NCBI GenBank assembly: GCA_003141795.1
Contig: PLNO01000206.1
Location: 1-30,394 of the forward strand
From: Spirochaetaceae bacterium
GTDB taxonomy: Bacteria; Spirochaetota; Spirochaetia; SZUA-6; Fen-1364
Direction of reading: 5' to 3'
DNA: 30,394 bases
Part shown: positions 15,830 to 22,985 of the stretch, piece by piece
Layout: each line of letters opens with the position of its first letter
Numbering within the stretch: the stretch's first letter is position 1
Notes under the pieces: model-generated
The model's input: only the letters and a program-made list of their open reading frames with translations
Database searches by the model: none
What the model was told of the DNA's origin: nothing
Translations under genes and position numbers: made by a program

Positions 15830-17635
15830 TTACTTCTTGGGGAGCTTGGCCTCTTTGGCCGGGTCGAACCACCACGTGCCGAAGCCGAGGTCGTACTTCG
15901 GCTTCACTGCCGGCCGGGAGAACTTGTTCCAGTAGGCCACACGGTAGTTGTAGTTCGTCCACTCGGGAATGATGTACACGTTCCACGTGAGCACCCGATC
16001 CAGGGCACGTCCCAGGGCGATCAGATCCCTGGCATCTTCCTGGTGCGCAACGATACCGTCCACGAGCGTGTCCACGGCCTTGTCCTGTATCGCCGCCTGG
16101 TTGTACGTTGAGTCGATGTAATTCGAGCGGAACATCGCGGTGACACTGGTGTCGGGATAAAAGAACGGCGGATAGACGCCGCCGACCATGTCGAAGTCGT
16201 GCTTGTACCACCTGCTCTGGTACTGCGACGAGTCGACGAGGCGGATATTCATCGTGATGCCCATCCGCTGGAGGTTCTTCTGAACAGGGATCGCCGCCCG
16301 CTGATCTGAGTCGTTCCAGATGAGGTACTCGAAGACGAACGGCTCGCCTGACTTCACGTTCACGAGCTTCTGGTCGCGCAGCTCCCACCCGGCGTCCTTC
16401 AACAGGGACAACGCGATCTTGATCTGGGCATTGATGTTCCCCGTCCCGTCCGTCACGGGCGGCTGGTACTCCTTCGTGAACACCTCGGGCGGGACCTGGT
16501 CACGGAGGGGAGTGAGGATCTTGAGCTCGTCCGGCCCGGGCAGGCCCTTTGCCTCGTACTCCGTGTTTGCGAAGTAGCTGCGCATCCGGCCGTACTGGCC
16601 GTAGAAGAGGTTTTTGTTCATCCACTCGAAATCCAGGGCGTAACTCAAGGCCTGACGGACCCTGCGATCCTTGAAGAGCGATCTCTGCGCATTGAAGACC
16701 AGCCCCTGCATGCCGTGGGGCGTCTCGTCGGGGATCTGCTCCTTGACGATGGCCCCGGAGTCGAAGTTGCGGCCCGTGTACTTCGTCGCCCAGTTCTTGG
16801 CGATCCTCTCCTGGTAGAAATCGAACTCACCGGCGACAAACGCCTGGAACATGACGTTCTCGTCGCCGTAGTAGTCGTAGCGGATGGCGTCGAAGTTGTT
16901 CTGACCCTTGTTCACGGGCAGGCCCGCGGCCCAGTAATTGGGGATCTTCTGGTAGACGAGGTACTGGCCCATCTTGTAGTCCTTCACCGTGTAGGCCCCG
17001 CTCCCTAGCGGGATCTCGGTGAGTGGCTCGTCGAGCTTGTGGCTGCTCCAGAACTTCTTCGGAAAGATCGAGGTCCCTGCCAGGGACAGGATCATGGCCT
17101 TGTCGCCCTTCTTGAGCGTGAACCTGGCGCGCTGCGCATCAAGGGCTGCCGCGGTCACCCCGTCGTAGTAGAGATGGACCTGCGGCAGGCCCTGGGTCAT
17201 CAGCATGTTGAACGTGAAGACGACGTCGTCTGCCGTGATCGGCGATCCGTCCTGGAACCGTGCGCGGGGATCGATGAAGAAGGTGACCCACGAGTAGTCG
17301 CTCGCGTACTCGACCTTTTCGGCGATCAGGGGATAGTAGGCGTCCACTTCGTCGAGCGACGGGCTCATGAGCGCGTCGTAGAAGTTGCCGAGCCCGGCGG
17401 CACTGTCGCCGCGGCTCGTGTAGTTGTTGAAATTGTCGTACGTGCCGACCGCCCCCATGCGCAGCGTCCCGCCCCGGGGAGCGTCGGAATTCACATAGTC
17501 GAAATGGGCGAAGCCCGGCTTGTATTTCGGTATGGAATGCACACTCAGCGAATACGTGGTGATCACCGTGGGAGCGGCGCTGGCACCTCCCGCGGCCAGG
17601 GCAAGGAGGAGAAGGAGGAGACCATTTCGTTTCAT
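15830..17635 (-). CDS. yejA: YejA-type periplasmic solute-binding protein
   Basis: A 601-residue family 5 extracellular solute-binding protein with a signal peptide (about 1-22, cut after ASA). It captures the substrate in the periplasm for YejB-YejE-YejF. Typical segments are HFDYVNSDAPRGGTLRMG (mature N-terminus), ARFQDGSPITADDVVFTF and RVRQALSYALDFEWMNKNLFYGQY. YejA proteins bind oligopeptides and peptide antibiotics such as microcin C; some relatives serve carbohydrate loci. Here the operon follows a GH4/isomerase operon, so an oligosaccharide ligand is a real alternative. The start at 17635 lies six bases after a -10 box and has no Shine-Dalgarno; a TTG further upstream in frame is the -35 box itself and is not a start. 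Confidence 0.92.
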   Translation of the reverse strand: MKRNGLLLLLLALAAGGASAAPTVITTYSLSVHSIPKYKPGFAHFDYVNSDAPRGGTLRMGAVGTYDNFNNYTSRGDSAAGLGNFYDALMSPSLDEVDAYYPLIAEKVEYASDYSWVTFFIDPRARFQDGSPITADDVVFTFNMLMTQGLPQVHLYYDGVTAAALDAQRARFTLKKGDKAMILSLAGTSIFPKKFWSSHKLDEPLTEIPLGSGAYTVKDYKMGQYLVYQKIPNYWAAGLPVNKGQNNFDAIRYDYYGDENVMFQAFVAGEFDFYQERIAKNWATKYTGRNFDSGAIVKEQIPDETPHGMQGLVFNAQRSLFKDRRVRQALSYALDFEWMNKNLFYGQYGRMRSYFANTEYEAKGLPGPDELKILTPLRDQVPPEVFTKEYQPPVTDGTGNINAQIKIALSLLKDAGWELRDQKLVNVKSGEPFVFEYLIWNDSDQRAAIPVQKNLQRMGITMNIRLVDSSQYQSRWYKHDFDMVGGVYPPFFYPDTSVTAMFRSNYIDSTYNQAAIQDKAVDTLVDGIVAHQEDARDLIALGRALDRVLTWNVYIIPEWTNYNYRVAYWNKFSRPAVKPKYDLGFGTWWFDPAKEAKLPKK

Positions 17636-17641
17636 AATAAG

Positions 17642-17671
17642 ATAATAGGGAGGGAGGCCGGCCTTTGTCAA
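17642..17671 (-). promoter_or_regulatory. Promoter of yejABEF, leaderless
   Basis: On the minus strand a consensus -35 TTGACA (17671-17666), an 18-base spacer and TATTAT (17647-17642) are followed by six bases and the yejA ATG at 17635. The predicted first base of the mRNA is the A of the start codon. The first base of the -35 overlaps the upstream terminator. Confidence 0.65.
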
Positions 17672-17702
17672 ATAAGGGCCGCCCTTTCCGGCGGCCCTTA
17701 TT
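17671..17702 (-). terminator. Intrinsic terminator of the GH4-isomerase operon
   Basis: A perfect 13-bp stem (17690-17702 with 17671-17683) with a six-base loop lies 18 bases after the isomerase stop. On the minus strand the right arm ends CCCTTATT and continues TTGACA, giving a T-rich tail that is also the -35 box of yejA. Confidence 0.75.
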
Positions 17703-17719
17703 CATCCATGGCCCCGCAC

Positions 17720-18925
17720 TCAGCGCGGGTATTTCTTGATGTACGGGATGTTGTCGACGTTGACGTCGGGCCCGAAGAACTTGATGATCTCCAGATCCCG
17801 GGAGCCCGTGTTGACGTATTCCACCCCTGACAGCGCGACGCTGTGGGAGATGAGAAGCTCGTCGAGCCCGGCCTTGTTGGATTCGATGGCCAGCCCGTTC
17901 GCCGTCCCTTTCCCGCGCCAGATCAGGAGGTTGTGCACCCCTTTGTCCACGCTGCGGTACTTCTGGCCGGGTTTCACGACAAGGCGCTTTCCGCTGAAGC
18001 GCGTGGTGTTGTAGTACACCCACTGCTCAAAGCCGCCGGTCTGTCCGGGGCTGGGAATGAGGATGGGCGGGGTATGGTGGTTCTCGTAGAAGTAGGGGTC
18101 CCCGTTCAGGGGCCAGAGGAGCTGGTCGAGCACGGCCCGCTCCTTCTTCTTCGCCACCTCCTCCTTGGGGATGTGCTTGAAGAGGAGGGCCTTGTCGATC
18201 TTCAAGCCGTCGACCTCCGCCTGGAGAACTCCCATGACGTCGGAAGGCTCCTGGAGCTCGATGGTCACAGCCGTGCCCGGCGCGTGCAGGATGCCGGCGG
18301 GAAGGTGGAACCCTTCACCGGGGACGTTCAGGAACGCGCGTGAGGTGCTGAGGATGCCGTCACCCTCCCACTTCTCGAGGTAGGGCAGCAGGACCTCTTC
18401 CTGCCTGTTCTGCTCCACGATGGAGGGATGCACGCCGAAGAAGGTCTCGGGGTGCCTGCCCATGTCGACATCCGTGGGGAAGAAGTACTGCTCCTCCTTG
18501 GAGTTGAAGCCGAGCTTGCGCGCATCCGCCGTGGTCTGGTGGTAGTGGAAGAAGATCCGGCTCTCGAAGTCGTAGATCTTTGCCAGGCGCCCCAGCCCCG
18601 TATGCTTTGCCGCGTACTCCTTGCCGGAGATCAGGTCTCCGCAGGCGGCCATGGCGTCGCGGAGGAGGATGTCCTGGCCGTCGATGTCGAGGAAGGAGAG
18701 GCCTTCATCGGGGAACTTCACCGCATTGTCAGCTTCCGTCTCCGAGGCGAGCCACCGTTCGCAGATAAATCCCCTCTTGCCAACCGCGTACTGATCCTCG
18801 CGAAGCCCCAGGCGTCTGCCCGGTTTCAGAAAATCGCGCGCGACCCACGCGGGGCGCAGGCGCAGGAACCCGTTTCTCGAGCCGAGCTCCTTTTCCACAA
18901 TTTCGCGTATCTTCTTCCCGTCCAT
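17720..18925 (-). CDS. Cupin-type class I mannose-6-phosphate isomerase-like protein
   Basis: A 401-residue soluble protein with the double-stranded beta-helix of type I phosphomannose isomerases and related cupins. The probable metal site is HYHQ (H127, H129), the acidic pair after FNSKEE (144-145) and H214 in LPAGILHAPGT. Phosphomannose isomerases interconvert mannose-6-P and fructose-6-P using Zn2+, but the match is to the fold and metal site and not to the strict ManA active site, so the sugar is unknown. The ATG at 18925 has AGGAGGAG five bases upstream. It is the second gene of an operon, 81 bases after a GH4 glycosidase, and is closed by a clear terminator; it probably processes the sugar that enzyme releases. 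Confidence 0.7.
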   Translation of the reverse strand: MDGKKIREIVEKELGSRNGFLRLRPAWVARDFLKPGRRLGLREDQYAVGKRGFICERWLASETEADNAVKFPDEGLSFLDIDGQDILLRDAMAACGDLISGKEYAAKHTGLGRLAKIYDFESRIFFHYHQTTADARKLGFNSKEEQYFFPTDVDMGRHPETFFGVHPSIVEQNRQEEVLLPYLEKWEGDGILSTSRAFLNVPGEGFHLPAGILHAPGTAVTIELQEPSDVMGVLQAEVDGLKIDKALLFKHIPKEEVAKKKERAVLDQLLWPLNGDPYFYENHHTPPILIPSPGQTGGFEQWVYYNTTRFSGKRLVVKPGQKYRSVDKGVHNLLIWRGKGTANGLAIESNKAGLDELLISHSVALSGVEYVNTGSRDLEIIKFFGPDVNVDNIPYIKKYPR

Positions 18926-19006
18926 CGAACTCCTCCTGTGACGCAGTGCGTCCTTATCCTATCGTCGGTCCTATGCCTTTGCGAGCGACCCGAAACTCGC
19001 CGAGGC

Positions 19007-20425
19007 TCACGCCTTGGCGAGCGTGTTGAACCTGTTGGCAATGGCGAGCGCCGGGTCTGTCGGCACGGCCTGCCGCTTGACGTCCTTCGGTACGGAGATG
19101 TCCTGCACCGCCCGGACCTTCTTTCCCTCGAACTGGGGAAGCCACTTCCGCTCTGCCTCCAGCATCTCTGAGGTCATGCTGCGGATCTCGTTCAGCGTCA
19201 GCCGGGCCGCGGTCAGCGGATCCAGCGCGACCGCCTGCACGAGGGTTTCCGTGTCGCCTGTGAGCGCCGCGGCGACGCTCAGCTGCTGCACGAGCACGTT
19301 CGTCATGTTGAGCGCCGCGCACTGCGGGGGAAGCGCCCCGATGTAGGTGGGATGCAGCCCGAGCCTGTCCACGTAGATAGGGACCTCCACGCAGCACCCA
19401 TCGGGCAGGTTCGTGATGAAGCCGTCGTTACGGATGTTGCCGTTCAAGCGGAAGGGCACGCCCGTCACTTCCGCCTCGATGATGTGCGAACAGTACTCCG
19501 CGCTGCGCTGTCCCACCTTCGTCGATTCGATTGACAGCGGGTCGAGCTTCTGGAACTTGTCGTCGATCATGCGGCAGTAGTGGTAGTACGCGCCGGTCTC
19601 TCCACCGAACCCCGGTTCGTCGCAGTACAGCTCCAGAGCTTTTGCGTTCTTGCGGAAGTACGGCAGGTACTCCGACAGGTGGCCCGTGCTTTCCGTCATG
19701 AAGTACCCGAAATGCCTCATGACCTCTCCCCTCACCTTCTCGTTCACGTAGAAGCCGGGCTTTTCGAAGTTGGCCTTGAGGAGCGGGTAGAGGTCCTTGC
19801 CGTCCTTCTCCAGGCGGAGGAACCACGCCATGTGGTTGATACCGGCCGCGACGAAATCGATCTCATCCTTCCGCGCTCCGACGTAGGAGGCGATGAGATC
19901 CATCGTGGTCTGCACGCCGTGGCAGAGCCCCACGAAACGCAGCCCCTCGACGGTGCCCAGGGCCCAGCAGCACATGGCCATGGGGTTGGCGTAGTTCAGC
20001 AGGAGCGCGTTCGGGCAGAGCTCGCGCATCTCTTTGGCGATCTCGAGCAAAGCGGGGATGTGCCGCTGTGCGCGGAAGATCCCGCCGGGGCCCATGGTGT
20101 CACCGATGCAGTTGTCCACGCCGAACCGCATGGGGACCTCGTAGTCGACCTGGAAGCCGTCGACGCCGCCCACCTGGATCATGACCACGACGTAGTCGGC
20201 GCCTTTGAGCGCTTCCCGCCTGTTCGTCGTGGCGGTGACGGAGGCTTTCAAACCGTTGTCCTTGATCATGCGCTCGACGAAGCTCTGCATCTTGTCAAGA
20301 CGCTTGTGCGTCAGGGCCATGAGACGGAACTCGCTGCCCGACAGCGCGGGTGTGGCCAGAAAGTCCGACATCAGCGTCTTGCAGAACACGAGGCTCCCAG
20401 CCCCAATCATCGCTATCTTCGCCAT
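19007..20425 (-). CDS. GH4 family glycosidase (alpha-galactosidase-like subgroup)
   Basis: A 472-residue NAD+ and metal-dependent GH4 glycosidase, normal in length. Motifs: IGAGSLVF at the NAD-binding turn (7-14), MGPGGIF, NYANPMAM (144-151), LCHGVQTT (C168, H169) and GINHMAW (H198). The metal ligands are conserved, but the CHSV of the other GH4 enzyme in this window is CHGV here, so the two are not recent copies and may act on different sugars. The ATG at 20425 has GGAGGAAGG upstream. The gene is first in an operon with the cupin isomerase, driven from a consensus promoter 180 bases upstream, with operator-like repeats on either side of the long 5' leader. GH4 enzymes hydrolyse alpha- or beta-glycosides and phosphoglycosides; the substrate here is not certain. 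Confidence 0.87.
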   Translation of the reverse strand: MAKIAMIGAGSLVFCKTLMSDFLATPALSGSEFRLMALTHKRLDKMQSFVERMIKDNGLKASVTATTNRREALKGADYVVVMIQVGGVDGFQVDYEVPMRFGVDNCIGDTMGPGGIFRAQRHIPALLEIAKEMRELCPNALLLNYANPMAMCCWALGTVEGLRFVGLCHGVQTTMDLIASYVGARKDEIDFVAAGINHMAWFLRLEKDGKDLYPLLKANFEKPGFYVNEKVRGEVMRHFGYFMTESTGHLSEYLPYFRKNAKALELYCDEPGFGGETGAYYHYCRMIDDKFQKLDPLSIESTKVGQRSAEYCSHIIEAEVTGVPFRLNGNIRNDGFITNLPDGCCVEVPIYVDRLGLHPTYIGALPPQCAALNMTNVLVQQLSVAAALTGDTETLVQAVALDPLTAARLTLNEIRSMTSEMLEAERKWLPQFEGKKVRAVQDISVPKDVKRQAVPTDPALAIANRFNTLAKA

Positions 20426-20445
20426 GTTCCCTTCCTCCTTGCCCA

Positions 20446-20463
20446 ACGTTGGTACCGTTCCCA
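20446..20463 (-). promoter_or_regulatory. Operator-like GGAACGGT site 2, near the GH4 start
   Basis: On the minus strand TGGGAACGGTACCAACGTT contains GGAACGGT (20461-20454) within an imperfect inverted repeat. The same eight bases occur at 20587-20580, exactly 126 bases away, in the same direction. Confidence 0.4.
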
Positions 20464-20576
20464 CTTTTTCGGCGATTCGTGCTGCACGCCCTTTGTCACC
20501 GGTGGTAGATATCTGTTTATGCTGTAACAAGTTCGCGGACTGCTTGCCCCTGGGTACACTGAATGGCTACCGTACA

Positions 20577-20590
20577 GAAACCGTTCCAAT
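20577..20590 (-). promoter_or_regulatory. Operator-like GGAACGGT site 1, just after the promoter
   Basis: On the minus strand ATTGGAACGGTTTC is an imperfect inverted repeat (GGAAC-G-GTTTC) located about 6-18 bases downstream of the predicted transcription start. This is the usual place of a LacI- or ROK-type repressor site. No such regulator is encoded next to it. Confidence 0.45.
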
Positions 20591-20601
20591 GCGCGGTGGT
20601 G

Positions 20602-20629
20602 ATTATAACATAGCTGCGCGGGGTGTCAA
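20602..20629 (-). promoter_or_regulatory. Consensus promoter of the GH4-isomerase operon
   Basis: On the minus strand a perfect TTGACA (20629-20624) and a perfect TATAAT (20607-20602) are 16 bases apart, with an extended -10 TGT in front. It is the strongest sigma-70 type promoter in the window. Transcription should start near 20595, giving a 5' leader of about 170 bases in which I see no riboswitch or attenuator. Confidence 0.8.
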
Positions 20630-20752
20630 CTTTATTTCAGAGATACTGGATGTGTCCCAACGATGGTTGGGGCTTGCAAGAGCAGTGTCTGGCAGGGAGT
20701 CTGGGAACGCCGGCGGACGACCGGACTCCGCCGTACGAACGGGCGAAGGTGA

Positions 20753-20940
20753 TCAGTCGGCCACGACCGCCAGGCGTGCAAGCACCCGATTGCGAAGGTC
20801 GTGCGAGTAATCCTCACCAGATCTCACCTTGTTCGTACCGGTACCGCCGTCCAACACGTCGTTTCCGGCTCCTCCCACTAGCCAGTCATTCCCCGCGCCG
20901 CCAGAAACGACATCCTCACCTACCTGGCCGGGGCAAGTGC
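20753..20940 (-). pseudogene. C-terminal remnant of an RTX calcium-binding repeat protein
   Basis: The frame contains GGAGNDWLVGGAGNDVLDGGTG, two to three nonapeptide repeats (GGxGxDxLx) of RTX exported proteins, which form a calcium-bound parallel beta-roll. About 25 more residues follow before the stop at 20755-20753. Only the end of a gene remains: upstream the frame changes abruptly to sequence belonging to an FtsX-type permease. RTX proteins are usually hundreds of residues long and leave by type I secretion, and no secretion genes are here. I call it a broken fragment. Confidence 0.7.
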
Positions 20941-21470
20941 CACCACGAGCCAGATCACCACTCCACTCGGCTCGATGGCGAAGGTGATCTCGGTCTGGAT
21001 CTGCAGGAGCAGACGCAGCATGAGGTTTCCGATGGCCCTGCTCAGCGGCACTACCGTCGCCATGGCGACCACCCAGGCCATCGCGCCCGCGACCATGCCC
21101 TCGATGATGACGATCTGCGCGACACGGCCCGGCGTCGCGCCGATCGCGCGCAGCACGCCCATCTCGCGGCGCCGCTCCGTGACGTTCAAGCTGACCGTCG
21201 TGACGAGGCCGAGGGCACCGACTCCTCCGAGGATGCACGACACGGCGAGGAGGAACACGTAGATCATCAGGAAGTGAGCCTGTCGAATAGCGCGGTGTTG
21301 ACGACGACCCCGCGGGCTCCCCCGTCGAGACCCTTTCCGCTCGCAATGTCGAGCGCGATCAGCTGCGACCTCGGCGGCAGTCCGTTGACTGTGATCCCGT
21401 CCCGGTTCGCGGTGTAGATTTGTCCGCTCTCGGTGCTCGATTGCAGGATCGCCCCTTCGACGACGATCCA
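20920..21470 (-). pseudogene. Fragments of an FtsX/MacB-type ABC permease
   Basis: Two pieces of one permease are seen on this strand in different frames. From about 21470 down to 21267 the frame reads as part of a MacB-like extracellular core (NRDGITVNGLPPRS, DIASGKGLDGGARGVVVNTALF) and stops at TGA. From about 21270 down to 20920 another frame carries the C-terminal membrane half (MIYVFLLAVSCILGGVGALGL, SLNVTERRREMGVLRAIGATP, then a second membrane pair), the classical FtsX motif. In an intact protein well over a hundred residues lie between these, so there is an internal deletion plus frameshift. The N-terminus and its ATPase partner are absent. The gene is dead. Confidence 0.75.
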
Positions 21471-21790
21471 ACCCTGTGTCGATTCCTGTCGTCGGCTCGG
21501 GGTACAGCCGCCTGAAGAACGGGGACAGCGCGCTGCACATGACCGACCCGAGCGCGACGACCTTTGTCTACTGGGCGGAGAAGAACGTCCGCGAGGGCGC
21601 CACCGACATGGTGGGCGTCGGACGTCAGTCCATTGCCGATCCCGAGTTCGCCCGCAAGCTCATCGAGGGCAGGATCGCCGACGTGAAGTGGTGCGCGACC
21701 TGCCAGGAGTGCGCCTCCCTCCTCGACGCGAACAAGCGCGTGGGCTGCACGATCTACGACAAGAGCTACCGGGATCTGCTGAAGGGTTGA
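21470..21790 (+). pseudogene. C-terminal fragment of an Old Yellow Enzyme-type NADH:flavin oxidoreductase
   Basis: The frame begins abruptly near 21470 with SIPVVGSGYSRL, the phosphate-binding strand near the end of the FMN barrel, and continues with VGVGRQSIADPEFARKLIEG and a Cys-rich tail (WCATCQEC, then GC). These features are shared by OYE-like enoate and 2,4-dienoyl-CoA reductases. Only about 105 residues of an expected 350-400 or more are present, and the sequence on the other side of the break belongs to an FtsX permease read on the opposite strand. Whether a GTG at 21476 is translated is doubtful; no ribosome binding site is evident. Confidence 0.7.
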
Positions 21791-21800
21791 GTGTCGGGCG

Positions 21801-21810
21801 CCCCCCCCCC
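21801..21810 (+). repeat. C10 homopolymer
   Basis: Ten cytosines in a row lie 11 bases after the stop of the truncated oxidoreductase and 177 bases before the next start. Such tracts slip easily in replication and in sequencing. Confidence 0.8.
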
Positions 21811-21987
21811 GTGGGCCGCCGCCCCGTGAGCCGCTTCTCCGCGCGCCGCCCCGTCGTCGGTCCGCTTGACGGCGGATTTTCTCCGGGATAGGAAGTATAC
21901 TCGAACGGGATTCGGGCGCGGCATCGACGCGTCGCTCCGTCCCTGCACGCACCAAAAAGCTGAGAGAGAATCGTCTAGGAGGTTCAC

Positions 21988-22653
21988 ATGAACAAGGTTT
22001 CCCTGTTCCTGGTGGTATGCGGTTGTCTTGCCGTGCTCGCGTCCTGCGATCTCTTCACGTCGAGCTACACGGTTGCCTACGACGCCAACTCCTCGTCGGC
22101 CGCGGGCTCGGCTCCTTCAGACAGCGCCACCTACCACCCGGGTGACCAGGTCACCGCGAAGTCGGCAGGCGACCTGTCGCGCTCGGGGTACACCTTTGCC
22201 GGGTGGAACACGAAGGCCGACGGCATCGGCACCACCTACGCGTCGGGCGCCACATTTGCCATGGGGCTGGCGAACGTCACCCTGTACGGGATGTGGAACT
22301 CCAGCACTGCAACACTGGCGAGCGTTTGGGTGACGGACGCGGACGACGCCGTGTACAATACCACCGCGACGTTCAACCCGGGGACGACGACGTACGAGAT
22401 CATCATCACGTACCCCGCACCGTCACCGGCCACTCTTCACTGGACTTCGACGGATCCGAACGCGAAGGTCATCTCGGTCACGGAATGGAACGGCGAAACG
22501 TCGTACGAGGGCGTCTCCGACACGGTCTCGGGCTCGAATGCGGTTCTCACTCTAGACAACTATTACGATACCAATGTCACCGTTACCGTGCGGGCGCAGG
22601 ACGGGACGATCGCACACTACTGGCTCATGGTGCAGGCGCCCTGGAACGGATAG
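21988..22653 (+). CDS. Lipoprotein with InlB B-repeat (Listeria-Bacteroides repeat) and cadherin-like domain
   Basis: A 221-residue lipoprotein. The signal ends in the lipobox LASC, with C20 lipidated. Residues about 27-103 are one Listeria-Bacteroides repeat: YTVAYDANS, then YHPGDQVT, SRSGYTFAGWNTKADGIGTTYASGATFAMG and NVTLYGMW, the tell-tale pattern of this small beta-grasp-like fold. Residues about 107-217 fit the cadherin-like beta-sandwich often found beside it (TLASVWVTD, YEIIITYPAPSPATLHWTS, VRAQDGTIAHYWLMV). Such proteins sit on the outer membrane surface and are common in host-free spirochaetes and anaerobes; ligands are unknown. AGGAGG (21977-21982) fixes the start. It is intact although genes on both sides are broken. 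Confidence 0.85.
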   Translation: MNKVSLFLVVCGCLAVLASCDLFTSSYTVAYDANSSSAAGSAPSDSATYHPGDQVTAKSAGDLSRSGYTFAGWNTKADGIGTTYASGATFAMGLANVTLYGMWNSSTATLASVWVTDADDAVYNTTATFNPGTTTYEIIITYPAPSPATLHWTSTDPNAKVISVTEWNGETSYEGVSDTVSGSNAVLTLDNYYDTNVTVTVRAQDGTIAHYWLMVQAPWNG

Positions 22654-22661
22654 CGGTCACA

Positions 22662-22683
22662 GGCGCGGAGGTCTCACCGCGCC
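22662..22683 (+). terminator. Hairpin after the lipoprotein gene
   Basis: GGCGCGG (22662-22668) pairs perfectly with CCGCGCC (22677-22683) around an eight-base loop, starting eight bases after the lipoprotein stop. There is no T-tract, so termination strength is uncertain. Confidence 0.45.
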
Positions 22684-22691
22684 GCTGCGGC

Positions 22692-22985
22692 CTACCCGAA
22701 CAGCTCCGCGAGTCGGACTGAAGACCCGACTCCGACCGGGCAGGGAACCACCGCGTCCCCTTCCGCGATGAGGGGATCACCGTAGCGTCCCGGCTCTCCG
22801 CTCAGAGACGGCGCCACCTGGAGGTGCAGCGCACCGAGGATCTCCTGGTGCCGCGGGGCCGGCGCCGGGCTCATGTTCCACGCAACACCGTCGATGAGCT
22901 CCCAGCGCTCGTCGTCGGGCCACGTTCGGTAGTCGGCATACGTGTAGAGGCGGTCGAGCTTGCGGACCGGCAGACCCATCTTCAT
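22692..22985 (-). pseudogene. Uma2-family (DUF820) nuclease with internal deletion
   Basis: The 97-residue product starts like a full Uma2 protein: YTYADYRTWPDDERWELIDGV, then MSPAPAPRHQEILGALHLQ, where the PD-(D/E)xK-like fold begins. After SLSGEPG it jumps to sequence typical of the extreme C-terminus of the family (GDAVV, then SSVRLAELFG). Uma2 proteins are about 180-200 residues, so some 90 central residues with the catalytic D...E-x-K core are missing. The reading frame stays open across the join. The start is at ATG 22985, with GGGG just upstream and alternative GTG/ATG codons on either side. It is probably inactive. Confidence 0.65.

Noticed and set aside
20426..20530. Extra 35 residues at the N-terminus of the second GH4 gene
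   Set aside because: GH4 proteins start right at the NAD-binding strand, and a good GGAGGAAGG precedes the ATG at 20425.
20711..20733. CGGCGGA/TCCGCCG hairpin as a terminator of the RTX remnant
   Set aside because: The stem is seven pairs with a nine-base loop and no T-tract; chance is likely in GC-rich DNA.
21866..21901. TTGACG and TATACT upstream of the InlB-repeat lipoprotein as a promoter
   Set aside because: The spacer is 24 bases, far from the usual 16-18, so the two boxes do not form a normal promoter.
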